64,000 nucleotides of DNA from Argyresthia goedartella (Eukaryota > Arthropoda > Insecta > Lepidoptera > Argyresthiidae). Positions 53,532 to 64,000 of this stretch are shown here, in pieces; the stretch's first letter is position 1, and each line of letters starts with the position of its first letter. The translations under genes were made by a program, and so were the position numbers. Under the pieces are notes generated by a model, which did no database searches, was not told where the DNA came from, and saw only the letters and a program-made list of their open reading frames with translations. The DNA lies in the NCBI GenBank assembly GCA_949825045.1, contig OX463806.1, positions 42,680,208 to 42,744,207 of the forward strand, read 5' to 3'.

Positions 53532-54950
53532 GGTCGGGTCATAAGCTTTGTCACAAACCTCAAATTTCGAATTTATAAAACGAATCAAAAAAGTTATGGG
53601 TGATTTTAAGAAACGTAATTCTTAGGATTTCTGTAATTTTCTTTACTTTCAAAAATGGAGTGGACACGTTAACTGCATTGCATCGCTGCGCCAACTGAGA
53701 TTTTAAAAAAGCTAAAAAAAAAAAAACTATCGAACTATTCAGGGAAGATTCGAGATTAGAAGATACGCAGAGGAGCGGTCGTCCTCGTACTGTCCGGACT
53801 CCAGCAGTGATCAAAGCAATGAAGGCGGGAATACAAAGAAATCCCATCATCTCCAGATGAGGTTAAGAGAACTACAGTTAAAAGGGTATTGAAGGAAGAC
53901 CGAACGACTGAAGAAAATCAGGCTCGATAGATCCCGAGTCTTGCTAAAGCGATACGCAGGAAAAAAATACCGCGAAATACTTTTTTCGGACAAAAATATT
54001 TTTGATGTCGAGGAAAGCTTTAACAAACAGAATGATAGTGTGTAAGCGAATAAGAGTCAAGAAGCGAGCAGACGCATCCCACGTGTTCAGCGTGGTCATA
54101 ATCCTTCGTCATTTATGTTTTGACCTGGGGTTTCCTATTAGGGCCCAACAGAGGTGTATTTTTGTGAAAAGATAAAACAAATGCACTCCTGTACCAAAAC
54201 ACAGTCCTAACAAACTCGTTCTGCTTTAGAACATTGTCTGTGAAAGACTCTCCTCCCGTGCAATCGACTTTATCAGATACGAAGACTGGCCCTCCTCGAG
54301 TTCAGACTCGAATCCATTGGATTATAAAATATGGCAGTACTTAACACGCTCAGCGCCAGTGTATCGTTAATGATACACCATAGGGTGCTTTGTCACAGGC
54401 CAGTGTATCCTTAATGATACACTACACTGCCCGACTTCGGAGGCCGGTGTATCCTACATTATACACCGTTTCATACATTTTAGTAGCGCATTCAAAAGCG
54501 TTGGCCCTGGAGAATGTGCCTGTGTTTTTGGGGTGTAAATATCTTAAAAAATAAAGAAAATATGGGGTTTTTCTTTAAAAAAAAAACTACAAAATTATAG
54601 GTATACACTGGCCTGTGAGAAAGCACCCTATGGTGTATTATTAAAGATATACTGGCGCTGAGCGTGTTTAAAAAGAAGGTCTGCGCTAAACCTCTTTGCA
54701 ATTTGGAATCTCTCAAAGCATCCCTGATTAAAGCAGTGGCCAATATTGACATGGATGTGGTGCGTGCTTCTATCGATGAGTGGCCGCGCAGATTAAAGGC
54801 TTGAATTGAAAATAGGGGAGGTCATTTAGAAAATTTTAAATGGTATTTAAATCTGTATTTTTTAACGTTTCGTTTGATTTATAAATATTTGTATTACAGA
54901 GATTTTTGTGTCATGAATTTTGTGTGAAAAGACTTATGGCCGTACAACCG
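53532..54950 (+). pseudogene. Tc1/mariner transposase relic, interrupted
   Basis: Terminal inverted repeats are still visible (CGGGTCATAAGC at the left; complement CGGCCATAAGTC at the right). Plus-strand coding pieces include QRSGRPRTVRTPAVIKAM (about 53770-53820; linker between the DNA-binding and catalytic regions) and LFSDKNIFDVEESFNKQND (about 53980-54035; first catalytic Asp). EDWPSSSSDSNPLDYKIW (about 54280-54333) holds the third acidic position, an Asp-type ending in NPLDY. After the inserted MITE, LESLKASLIKAVANIDMD and EWPRRLKA complete the C-terminus. Many stops and frameshifts make it inactive. DDxD-type spacing points to a mariner-like rather than Tc1 branch, with moderate confidence. 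Confidence 0.85.
54345..54667. mobile_element. TTAA-flanked MITE inside the mariner relic
   Basis: Bounded by TTAA at 54341-54344 and 54668-54671. Inverted ends CACGCTCAGCGCCAGTGTAT and the complement of GGCGCTGAGCGTG, with an inner inverted repeat CCATAGGGTGCTTTGTCACA / GAGAAAGCACCCTATGG. The TTAA target is the hallmark of the piggyBac superfamily. The left half holds several GTGTATCNTTAATGATACAC palindromes. There is no transposase. Confidence 0.85.
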
Positions 54951-54979
54951 TAATAATGTGGTAAAAGCAAAAGTTATAA

Positions 54980-55378
54980 AAGTATCATATTTTACAACTT
55001 ATTATAGCAAGTACTGCCCTTTTGAAATCCTTCAGAGCGCACGAGAAAATATCTACCTCCTCAGCTATCAGGTTTAGCGTAAAGAGTCGCCGTGTGAGTG
55101 GCGCTTGGTACAGTTAGTGCGCGCGTGTGGCACCGCCCGTTTGGTACGCACCAACCCACTCTCTGCAGAATGTCCGCATTGTACACTTTACCACTTAGAA
55201 GTATTTTAAAGTGATACGTTGCTAAAGCCAGATTAACCACGCCTAGACTAAACAAAGTTGGGTATGACATTAGATAGAAAGGGTAGATAGACCCCATAAA
55301 TAACTTATAAATTTGTTCTGAAGTTTGTTTGCCAACAGTGGGGAAACCAGCGGAGGGTCGGAATAAAAGGCTAGGCAA
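54980..55378 (-). pseudogene. LINE ORF2 C-terminal relic
   Basis: The minus-strand frame 55378-55061 contains SLGVVNLALATYHFKILLS, then CVPNGRCHTRALTVPSATHT. After a frame change, TLNLIAEEVDIFSCALKDF reads out to about 55000. The pattern of a VP-R-T stretch followed by TLN-x-I-A-x-x-V-D-I-F is common at the C-terminus of insect LINE polyproteins. No catalytic motif is present. It ends just past the mariner relic. Confidence 0.45.
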
Positions 55379-57199
55379 TTATTGTTAGCTTATTTGATCG
55401 GGAACCTAGCTTATATATAAGGTTGGTACATGTTAGTATCTAATGAGTATATATACTAAATACATAGTATACCTGTGACGGCCGCACTGTTATTGTTAGA
55501 GTACGGGAGGGCCGGCACAATTGGTAAGTTGTCATATCAGAAATTGAATATTGGACTGATTTTATGGGTGAACTTTCGTTTGACTTATTTGTGTTCGTAC
55601 GTGTAAAAAATTATACTTTAATGTGGCATTCTGCACTTCCAAATAAACAATGACAATATAAAACAAAGTATCTAGTCATCCCATACTCAGTAAATATATA
55701 GATGAAACTTGAAAAACAATGGTAACGAGCACTGCGAGGCTTGTCCCACGTTTTCGTCTAGATCTGTTTATCCAAACATCGTAAAAAAAATACTACGTAG
55801 GTTCATCTAAGTTGGTAAAATAATATAAATAGTTATTACTGTGATGTGAGATAACAAGAGATCAATACGTATTTGTCCCACTTTTAGCCGGGCTTCGGAA
55901 AGCCCCTATTATGAACATATATCATTTGCTGTACATTTTAGCAACCTGTAGTCTAGGCATACTGAAAAACGTTGGTTGTGCTTCTCTTAATGCAGCAAAT
56001 GAATATAGACCAGTGTAGGAAGCAGGAATTATTATTATTATTACAAGTCGAAAAAGATTTCAAATCAAACTGTCAGTAAGTATTATGTATAATGACATAT
56101 GGTTTATTTTATTTGAACTCGAACACTTTTTCAGTCTGCTAATTATTCCTGCTTGAGCCACAGTTCTTTCTCCGTCCTGTACAGCGTTAAGCGCAAGCCT
56201 TATTATTTAGATAAGCTTCAGTATCTCTGGTGAATAATTCCCAAAAGTCCCCACTAATCTGAATAAGTTGCGTTGATAATATATTATTTGAATATATTTT
56301 TTTGTATTTTTTACTCAAGATGGCGTCACACATTTAAACTTCCATATATTGATATTAGTCACTTTGACAAAGCAAAATTGTCACGTGTAATACTCTCCTA
56401 TCATGTATACGAGGTATTCAATGATTATTATAATATCTCGCAAACGTGACACTTAACGACACTATACTATATGAAACTTTTACTTTGTTTGGGTATGCTC
56501 CATCGATTTTTGTAAATTTCAGAATCTCTTCTGTATGGCGTTCTTCTGTGCAACCGTCGCGTCATTTTGGTGCGAAATATATCTTTGATGTGGAATTTTA
56601 AGCAAAAGATTAGTCGCTAAGTGAGGCATTATAGTATTTTTTTTGGGTCTTTTGCCATATATCATGAAATTAAAAATCACCACCAAACTGACGTGAAAAA
56701 CAGAATTTAAAAAATTCACCCTTGTGTGGAAACGTCATCGTCGGTCGATCACTGGCTGTGCAATGAGAACATAGCCGACGAGAGCAAACGTGTAAAATTC
56801 ACAGAAAGCGCGAAAGATTCGATCTAGAACTAAACAAACATTCGAGTTTTCCATTCCAACTGCCAATTTAAATGTATCGTCGACTCGCGTGACGTAATTT
56901 CAATTCGATTATACTGCATGACATGACTCAATCAATTTCCTATTTTTATAGCGGATACTGATTTTGTTTGGGCTTGGGATTTGGCTGGCAACCCCAGACC
57001 GAATAGCTGACGACGTAAACAGCTCTGTAGTTTTTATTTCAATTAAATTAGTCAAAATTGCTTTTCTGCACGAGTAAACTTAATTTAAGTAGTAATAAGT
57101 GATTAAATAATGTGTAGATAAGAAACAGCTGTGCAAACATACAAGCTTTGGAAAAAACAAGACCGATTGTACCAGCCGATTGAACTGTCAAAATCAGTT
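55379..57199. other. Intergenic
   Basis: No gene. 56740-56790 (CGGTCGATCACTGGCTGTGC and AGAACATAGCCGACG) is a diverged match to 41920-41960. Part of the end may be the 5' UTR of the following LINE, whose exact start I cannot define. Confidence 0.4.
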
Positions 57200-57519
57200 C
57201 AAATAGCAACGACGTAAACGGGGGAAGTATCGTTTTATTTCTGTATTTATATCAATAATCTCACCTTTCACACCCGTAACAAACTAAACAAACCTTCATA
57301 TAAGTGAAACACTTGCCGTACACTCACTCAGGTACCGTTTTGTCTCTCTTTACTTGGCAAAAGCGGAAGCAAAGTTGAAGACGCAACATTCTGCCACATT
57401 CAACAAAAACACACACTTAACACCTTAATTGTGCAATAAACTCCCTAGTGTTCGCTAGTATTCCACCCGGTCATACACTGACACCTATTCGCGGTTTTTT
57501 TTCGGGCGAAAAGGGTGCA

Positions 57520-59108
57520 ATGCTGACCCGAAGCAAGATGAGCACACGCGATGTGGAGTTGAAGCTGAAAGCGACCTTGCTGGAGCTCAAGAAGAGCCAA
57601 GAGCTTTGTGAAATACTTCTACGAGAGCGAGATGAGTGTGAAGAGGAGATAGAAAAGCAAATTAAGAAAAATTCGGCGCTAAAAGAAGAGCTCAGTGAGT
57701 TGGACATCCAATGCCAGGATCTCAGTGCCCAGAGAGATGAACTACAACACCAAGTCGACTCATTTTACAAGTGTCATGATGTCCACCACGTAGCATTGCA
57801 ACACATAAAATCACTTGAACAACAGCTTGCAGAGGCACACCACGAGCTTCAAGTTTTCAGCGAGCGGGAGGAACAGCGAGACAGTGCTACAACCAGGGCC
57901 TTGTATAATGAGGTCATGAGCCAAACTGGCATACCAACTATTGACCTAACAGCTTGTGATCTCACGTGTGATAGTCCTAATAGATCGCAATCAGTAACCA
58001 CTATGAGCTGTAGTAAAAATAAATTAAAGAAATATGTTAAATTGAATAATTATATAAAAAAACACAAAAACTAGCTAATAGAAATAAAATATTTTGTAAA
58101 AATGTAAATTGTAGCAAGGAACGTGTCGAATTAATTAAGGAAATCGATGATTGTAGATTATGTTTGGAAAAAACTACAGAAAAGTACGAATGTGACACAC
58201 GGCGACTCCAGTCAGATATGCATATTTTAAACTCATCATTACAAAGTATTACACGTAAATATGAGTCAGCACAATACGAAATTAAGGAACATGTGTCGGC
58301 TATGAATAGTTTGTTGGAGACGTGTAAGTATAATTATGACACTTTCATATCTTTGACCGACAATCACATCTGTGATTGTAAACAAGCTCCAGCGGACTGT
58401 TCCGTGCCGACCGTGTGTCCCGCCGAGCAGCCGGCCGAACAGCTGATACTGACCCAGGCGCCGCCGTCAGTCGACTTGAGTACTAATAGTGTTATCAATA
58501 ACGCCTCCTTCTCTCGGACAAAGGATAGGTATATAATGTACAGCGATGAACTTGGAAAAAATATGGGTTTACAACTTAGTCAGCGCGTGGGCCAGGCAAT
58601 ATTAAATAACTGTATGCCTGGCGCCACATATTCACAAATATTAAACAAAGTGTTGTCATCGCAGTTTTTAGAACCAACCACCCTAATTATTTTAATTGGT
58701 AGAAGGGAAAATGTATCTAAAAAACTAATTACTAAATACTTTTCCAAATTAAATTCTTTACAAAATGTAGATAGAATAATCTTGTTTGCGTTTCCCTTCA
58801 GCCAATCTTTGTCACAACATGAAAATCATATAAGACATGATTATAATACATTTATACACACATTGACATGTCGTCATACTGAAAAATTTCATTTCATAGA
58901 CACCAATATTTGTATTGGAAAATATTTTTATTTGACTAAGGATAGGTATTACCTATCTAGGTTTTATACAAAACAGATAGCACAGTCACTATCTTATTTT
59001 ATTTTGAACTCAGTCAAGTTTTTGACTAATGAAACGCCTGCTTCTATTGAGCAGTGTAATAATAATGACATGTACTCCTTGGAATCTGTTCCAAGCTCTT
59101 TAAATTAA
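57520..59108 (+). pseudogene. LINE ORF1: coiled coil plus SGNH-like domain, one frame break
   Basis: ORF1 proteins of this type bind element RNA. The first part (57520-58074) begins MLTRSKMSTRD and is a long heptad-rich coiled coil (about residues 10-140, many Leu, Glu and Gln). The frame changes at an A7 run (58056-58062), and the rest reads in another frame: CRLCLEKTTEKYEC, a short Cys-containing stretch, then a low-complexity Pro/Ala linker. The C-terminal region (about 58530-59030) has an esterase-like layout: YSDELGKNMG in place of a GDS block, LIGRREN in place of a G-x-N-D block, and DRYYLSRFY at the position of the final Asp-His block. None of the catalytic residues looks properly kept. 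The chosen ATG at 57520 is the first in the frame; the GTG at 57448 is upstream UTR. Confidence 0.75.
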
Positions 59109-59219
59109 CCCATAGGACAACAGAGAGTAACTCTGGCAGTAATATTAATATTTGTATAAATATACCTTCATCTAGCCCATTAAATCAAGTTACTAGTAAT
59201 GAAAAATGTAAAAGTAAGA

Positions 59220-62052
59220 ATATTTTAAACGTGGTTCATCAAAATATACAGGGCATGTTAAGTAAAGAACTGTAAATTGAGTTATTCATGAACTGTAATA
59301 ATATTGATATTTTATGTATAACAGAGCACTTTTTGAAGAGTTATCAGTTCATGTTCAACTTTAATAACCACCACGTTGCTAGTTCGTTCAACAGAAAAAC
59401 AGCTGATCGCGGTGGCTCCTTAATACTTGTAAATAATAGTTTTAAATATAAGGAACGAGTTGACATAGTGAGCCTGTCTGTTGAGCGTACCATGGAAATA
59501 GTCTGTATTGAACTTGAACAACTTATTGTAATGAGCGTATACAGACCACCAGATTCATCCTTTGATTTATTCGAAAAGAAAATGGATGAAGTGTTGATTA
59601 AAATCAGCGATAAAAACAAATTTTTTATAATTTGTGGTGATTTTAATGTTAATCTGTTAGAGGATAATAATATTTGTACTAGATTAAAATCTTTATTTTT
59701 ATATCACAACATGAACTATCTGTTTTTGGAGCCTACTAGAATTACTGCAACATCTGCTACCTGCATTGATATATATATTTACTAACATTACGCCCATTTT
59801 CAAATCGGTCATCAATAAATTAACCTCTGATCACTCTGGTCAGATAGGTATATTCAATATTAAAATAAAAAAGGACCAAAAAGAGGATATTACATGTGTG
59901 CCCGTTAGTGACACTCGGCTTGAACACTACAGGAATAATATTTTAGATAAACTATGGGAAATACCATACAGTGACGATCCAAATTTGTTGTACAACTCAG
60001 TATTTAACCTTGTCAAAAATGAATATGATACGGTATTTAAATCAAAAACTATAAAAGTTAATAACAAAGCTTTGTTTAGTGATTGGGCGACAGTTGGAAT
60101 TCATAGGAGCAGACGAAGATTATATGAACTCTATGAAGAGAAATCATATAACAAAAATACGGTCTTTCTAGATTATGTTCGTAGTTATTCAAAAATGTTT
60201 AAACGCGTTTGTGCCGTAGCTAAATCTAATTTCATTAAAAACAAAAATGAATCTAGTAGCAATGTAATGAAAACGACTTGGCAAATTATAAACAGAGAGA
60301 CTGGAAAGGCCAAAGCTACACATAATAACTTCGAGCTTAAGATAGATAATCAATTGCTAAGTACAGACCTAGAAGTAGCAAAAGCTTTCGAAAATTTCTT
60401 TACGGATATTCCAGTTTCAACAACCAAGTCTTTAAATTCATCTCCCGCTGCTGCTGAATCTATACTTAAACAAAACTTTGAGGATTGTAAAACAGATTTT
60501 AAATTTAGGCACGTAAATAATGAAGACATTGTAAAAGCGTTTAAATCCCTGGAAATGAAAAAGACAGCTGACGCCCATGGTCTATCAGTAAAAATTGTTA
60601 GTTCCATTGTAGATTGTATTGCACCTCACCTTTGTTGTATATTTAACCAATGTATAGATAGTGGTGTGTTTCCTGACTTGATGAAACTAAGTAAAGTTAT
60701 ACCTTTATTCAAAGCTGGTAGTACATCAGACCCCACCAATTTAAGACCCATATCGATACTACCAACGCTTAGCAAAATATTTGAAAAACTCATACTTAAT
60801 CAATTGCAAAGTCATTTTTATCTCAATAATTTAATTCATATTGCTCAGTTTGGTTGCTCAGAAGGGTCGTTCAACAGCCGATGCTGGTGTTGAACTCATC
60901 GACAATATTTTTGATGCCTGGGAAGACGCAATGGATGCAATAGGTGTCTTCTGCGATCTATCCAAGGCTTTTGATTGCGTCCATCTTGACACTCTTGTCA
61001 GGAAGTTACGCCATTATGGTGTAAGAGATCAGGCACTTGGCCTTCTGGAGTCATATCTAACAGATAGGGTTCAGATGGGCGATGTTAATGGGAAAAGATC
61101 ACCTGTGTCTTCAATAAGTATGGGCGTACCGCAAGGTTCAATTCTTGGTCCTTTCTTGTTTTTAGTATATATTAATGATTTACCTTACCTTGTTAAAGCA
61201 AAACATGGGTTAGTATTGTTTGCCGATGATACTTCTTTGATATTTAAAGTTAAAAGACAGCAATCAAATTATGACGAGGTAAACAATGCTATCTCTAGTA
61301 TAGTGAACTGGTTTACTGTTAACAATTTATTACTTAATGAAAAGAAAACTAAATGTATTAAATTCGTGTTACCCAATGTGAACCCGGTAACTACAGACAT
61401 ATTTATAAAAGGACAGAGATTGGACCTTGTGCAGTCGACTGTCTTTTTGGGCATTACTTTAGACGCCAAACTACAATGGGATCCTCATATAAATAAATTG
61501 TCGAACATACTGAGTTCGGCAGCGTTCGCAGTTAAAAAAATTAGAGCTCTTACCGACGTAGACACCGCTAGACTAGTCTACTTTAGTTACTTTCTTAGTC
61601 TAATGACCTATGGTATTTTATTGTGGGGTCTCGCTGCGAATGCTAATAGTATATTTATTCTGCAGGAACGGGCTGTTCGTGCAATTTAAAGATTAGGGCC
61701 TAGAGTGTCACTGAGGGAAAAGTTTAAAGAAATCAATATTCTGACATTTGTGTCTCAATATATCTATGACAATCTTGTGTATGTAAAAAGAAATATAACT
61801 AATTTTCAGAAGTACAGTGATATACACAATTTTAATACTAGAAATAAAGACAAGTTGGTAGCTTATGTAAGCCGACTACATAAAATTAGTAATTCTTTTA
61901 AAGGCAATTGTATACGCTATTACAATAAGGTCCCTACTGATATTAAAAACTTACCTTTAGACAAGTTTAAAATAATAATAAAACAGAAATTGTATAAAAA
62001 AGGTTACTATAGGATATCTGATTACTTAGAGGACAGATGTCCATGGGAATAG
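59220..62052 (+). pseudogene. LINE ORF2: endonuclease and reverse transcriptase, four breaks
   Basis: The endonuclease nicks the target and the RT copies the RNA there. Endonuclease: VVHQNIQGMLS (about 59234), ILCITEHFL, MSVYRPPDSS, IICGDFNVNLLED (about 59626-59664) and SDHSGQ (59836). RT: LRPISILPTLSKIFEKLI (about 60741), SKAFDCVHLDTL (about 60961), MGVPQGSILGPFLFLVY (about 61121) and LFADDTS (about 61216). The C-terminal domain ends KKGYYRISDYLED near 62040. Breaks: TAA at 59273-59275; a TA-run length change near 59768-59780 that shifts frame inside the endonuclease; a one-base shift near 60850-60862 before the RT palm; and TAA at 61687-61689. All catalytic motifs are otherwise conserved, so inactivation is recent on an evolutionary scale. 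Confidence 0.9.
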
Positions 62053-62261
62053 ATCGTTTGAGTAACAGGCTGTTTCGATATATAATTAGCATTCATTTTG
62101 TAATTTGACAATATTTTATTTAAAAAAGGAAACGCAAAAGATGCGACGACTGTGGAGTTTCTTCGGTGAACTCTTCTCCACAGATTCCGCCATTGTGTTA
62201 GTGAACTCACCCAAAAAAATGTAATGACGGATCTAAGTGATGTAACAACATCCTATGGAAA

Positions 62262-62298
62262 TAAATGATTTTTTGATTTTGATTTGATTTGATTTGTG
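62262..62298 (+). repeat. LINE 3' tail repeat
   Basis: Imperfect TTTTGATTTGATTTG units at the very 3' end. Many CR1/Jockey-group LINEs end in short tandem units that pair with the reverse transcriptase start. It differs from the TTTGAC-type tails of the other LINE family here. Confidence 0.8.
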
Positions 62299-63242
62299 GC
62301 GCCCTCCGAACAGCTTAGCCCTCGTTTATTCAAACCTTACAATTACATAATTTTCATGGATCGGATAATGCAAAAAATTTAAAGAACAAGTTTTTTGTTT
62401 TATTTTGTTTTTTTATCATAAAGTAAAATATTTAAAAAAGTAAGAGTGTGGCTGACAGGGTATTTAGTACTTGTCACGCACCATCAAGCACCACCAGAGT
62501 GAAGTTAGCAGCCTAAAGCTAACAGCCTAAATCATCCCGACTAAATTAAATTTAAGATTTTTTTAAGCATGCCTTGATAGTGACGATAAATATATGAAAA
62601 GTCAACTTCGGGCCGAACTAGCACTAGAGGGTTCCGAGAAAAAAAATGTTATGCAATACGTATTCTGTGCTAATTTCAAGATTTGATAATTTCAATCATA
62701 CAAATTATTGCACTTCAAAAGCCTTTGGAGCTGGATAAAGCCAACTTCCAGCCTAGATGCCAGATAATCACATATCAGACATGATATTTTTGTGTCATGA
62801 AAATCATTAATCAATCACGATATGACAAATAATATCTGTTCTTTGATATGTGAGAAATTAAAATCTGTCGAAAGGAATAAATATTTTAGGCTGCTAGGTT
62901 TTGGTGCCGTTCTTCGGTATGTCAGAATTTTAAATGTTTTGAATGTTTTTCGATACATTGTCGTTGATTATCAAGCTTAATGATACTGAGCAACTTGTCT
63001 GTTATGTCAGTATCGGTGTTTCGGTTGGAAATTGGCCGAATCCGGCTCCAAAAGCTAGCAGCCTAAGATCATACCACCTGATAGATTTTAATTTTAGACC
63101 TACCTAATAAAGGCTGTCCAATCCAATGAAGATGTGGGCATCAGCTAGTATCTTTATATATTATGTCTGATTAATAATCCTTATGACACAGAGCATCGTG
63201 CCTTGTATTTCATTATATGGCAACTCGGTTAAAAGTTAGCCG
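62299..63242. other. Intergenic
   Basis: No gene. AGCAGCCTAA occurs near 62504 and 63058, with an inverted form near 62888; this is too weak to call a repeat family. Confidence 0.4.
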
Positions 63243-63605
63243 AATTAAAGTCAAAGTCAATATTTCTTTATCACTTTAGATATGAACATAAACTTAGTAA
63301 ACGTAATTGGTTGCCTCTGCTCTATGTTGGACCACTGTGGCAGAAGGGCGAAGGAAATCCCATAGATTGAGTTTAAGATCTGTTTCAAAAATTGGTCTGT
63401 TTAACTAATATAAATAATACAATCTTACTTATTTTAAATAATAAGCAGGAATAAATAATTACTATTTAGTAATTATTATCAGCAAGTTCTGTGTTGACTT
63501 AGATTAACCTAATGGGTTCAGTCTTTTTCATTTATGTAATCTCATTGTAATATCCTTTTTACAAAGTCGTTTTTACATGGTTTTTAAATTGCTTAAATGG
63601 TAGCT
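63243..63605 (-). pseudogene. CR1/Jockey-group LINE, 3' end only
   Basis: Minus-strand 3' UTR, diverged: GACTTTGACTTT-like tail at 63245, the block TGGACCACTGTGGCAGAAGG, AATAAGCAGGAATAAATAAT and CAACACAGAACTTGCTG. The end of ORF2 (AAAAAGGATATTACAATGAG and the AATTTAAAAACCATG region) follows to about 63605. It is more diverged than the 31361 copy, so probably older. Confidence 0.75.
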
Positions 63606-64000
63606 TTTAAAAGGAAAATATTAAACTGCACATCAAAAATACTGATTTGCACACCAAATATAAGGGTAAAATACTGCGGTTTGTCACGCGTGCTGACATG
63701 GCCTACTTTGTTAATGTGGTTGTTCACCTGCTTCATGCACCTTATTCAGTCGCCTTGTTTGAGATGGTGGTGGTGGTGGTGGGCATTGTCGAATTATGTT
63801 GATTTGCGTATCATATAACGGATGTGTTGATTAATTCAGAGTCCAACTCCAAATTCATATAATATTAAATAATTCAGAATCGATCCAAATTATAATAATA
63901 CAGAATCCATACTATTTTTTTATATCAGTCAACAGGTTTAAATTCCTGGCACATCGAAAAAACGGCATGACTTAGAGATGTCTTAGTTAATTAATATTTT
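63606..64000. other. Intergenic
   Basis: A (GGT)n run at 63763-63781. AATTCAGAGTCCAAC / AATTCAGAATCGATCC form short direct repeats. No gene. Confidence 0.4.

Larger units (their letters stand above)
57200..62298 (+). mobile_element. Nearly full-length CR1/Jockey-group LINE
   Basis: Two-ORF non-LTR retrotransposon: 5' UTR (start uncertain), ORF1 57520-59108, ORF2 from about 59220 to 62052, then a short 3' UTR and a tail of TTTTGATTTGATTTG units ending near 62298. Apurinic-type endonuclease and RT motifs are present, and an esterase-like ORF1 domain suggests a CR1/Daphne-like lineage. Five disabling changes are visible, so it is dead. Its RT is homologous to, but a different subfamily from, the relics at 2619, 31361 and 39756. 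Confidence 0.88.

Noticed and set aside
1..64000. CRISPR array, operon or bacterial defence system
   Set aside because: No regularly spaced identical repeats with unique spacers and no tightly packed genes; all multi-copy repeats fit eukaryotic transposons.

Overview
The window looks like transposon-dense, AT-rich nuclear DNA from an insect, most likely a moth or butterfly. I infer this from the mix of element types rather than from any host gene: CR1/Jockey-group LINEs whose 3' UTR ends in TTTGAC-like tails, RTE-type LINE pieces, tRNA-derived SINEs, a GGTTCCGTACCC-type short interspersed repeat, TA- and TTAA-flanked MITEs, and a Tc1/mariner transposase relic. There are no operons, no bacterial gene organisation, no tRNA or rRNA genes and no CRISPR array. 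No host gene can be assigned with confidence. Two minus-strand open frames (38712-39183 and 48429-48671) are the best candidates for host or unclassified coding sequence.

Layout. 1-4.8 kb: an AT tandem duplication, an unrecognised minus-strand frame, a fold-back LINE copy flanked by direct repeats, and a SINE. 4.86-11.12 kb: an almost complete Ty3/Gypsy LTR retrotransposon on the minus strand (gag, protease-RT-RNase H, integrase). Its LTRs differ at one position by eye, but pol carries a frameshift and a nonsense codon, and the outer 17 bp of the 5' LTR are missing. 11.1-25 kb: RTE fragments, SINEs, short hairpins, MITEs and GGTTCCGTACCC-type repeats. 24.8-31 kb: more MITEs and a compact element with LTR-like ends and no coding capacity (TRIM-like, 26889-27818). 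31-48 kb: decayed CR1/Jockey-group LINE copies, three SINE families, simple repeats, and a tandem pair of the large MITE-like family. 49-55.4 kb: a relic of a retroelement protein with a zinc-finger plus nuclease-like tail, a Jockey-like LINE relic, a mariner relic split by a TTAA-flanked MITE, and another LINE 3' fragment. 57.5-62.3 kb: a nearly full-length two-ORF LINE with an apurinic-type endonuclease and reverse transcriptase, broken at five places. 62.3-64 kb: intergenic DNA and one more antisense LINE tail.

Nothing here works together as a pathway. The logic is parasitic: SINEs and MITEs depend on the enzymes of LINEs and DNA transposons, and several elements are nested in others, which gives relative insertion ages. 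I saw no convincing new multi-gene system. The more novel-looking items are the TRIM-like element, the five-copy MITE-like family with a terminal palindrome, the relic with a CX2C finger plus nuclease-like tail, and the unrecognised frame at 38.7-39.2 kb. All family names come from remembered motifs and by-eye comparison; no search or alignment was run.
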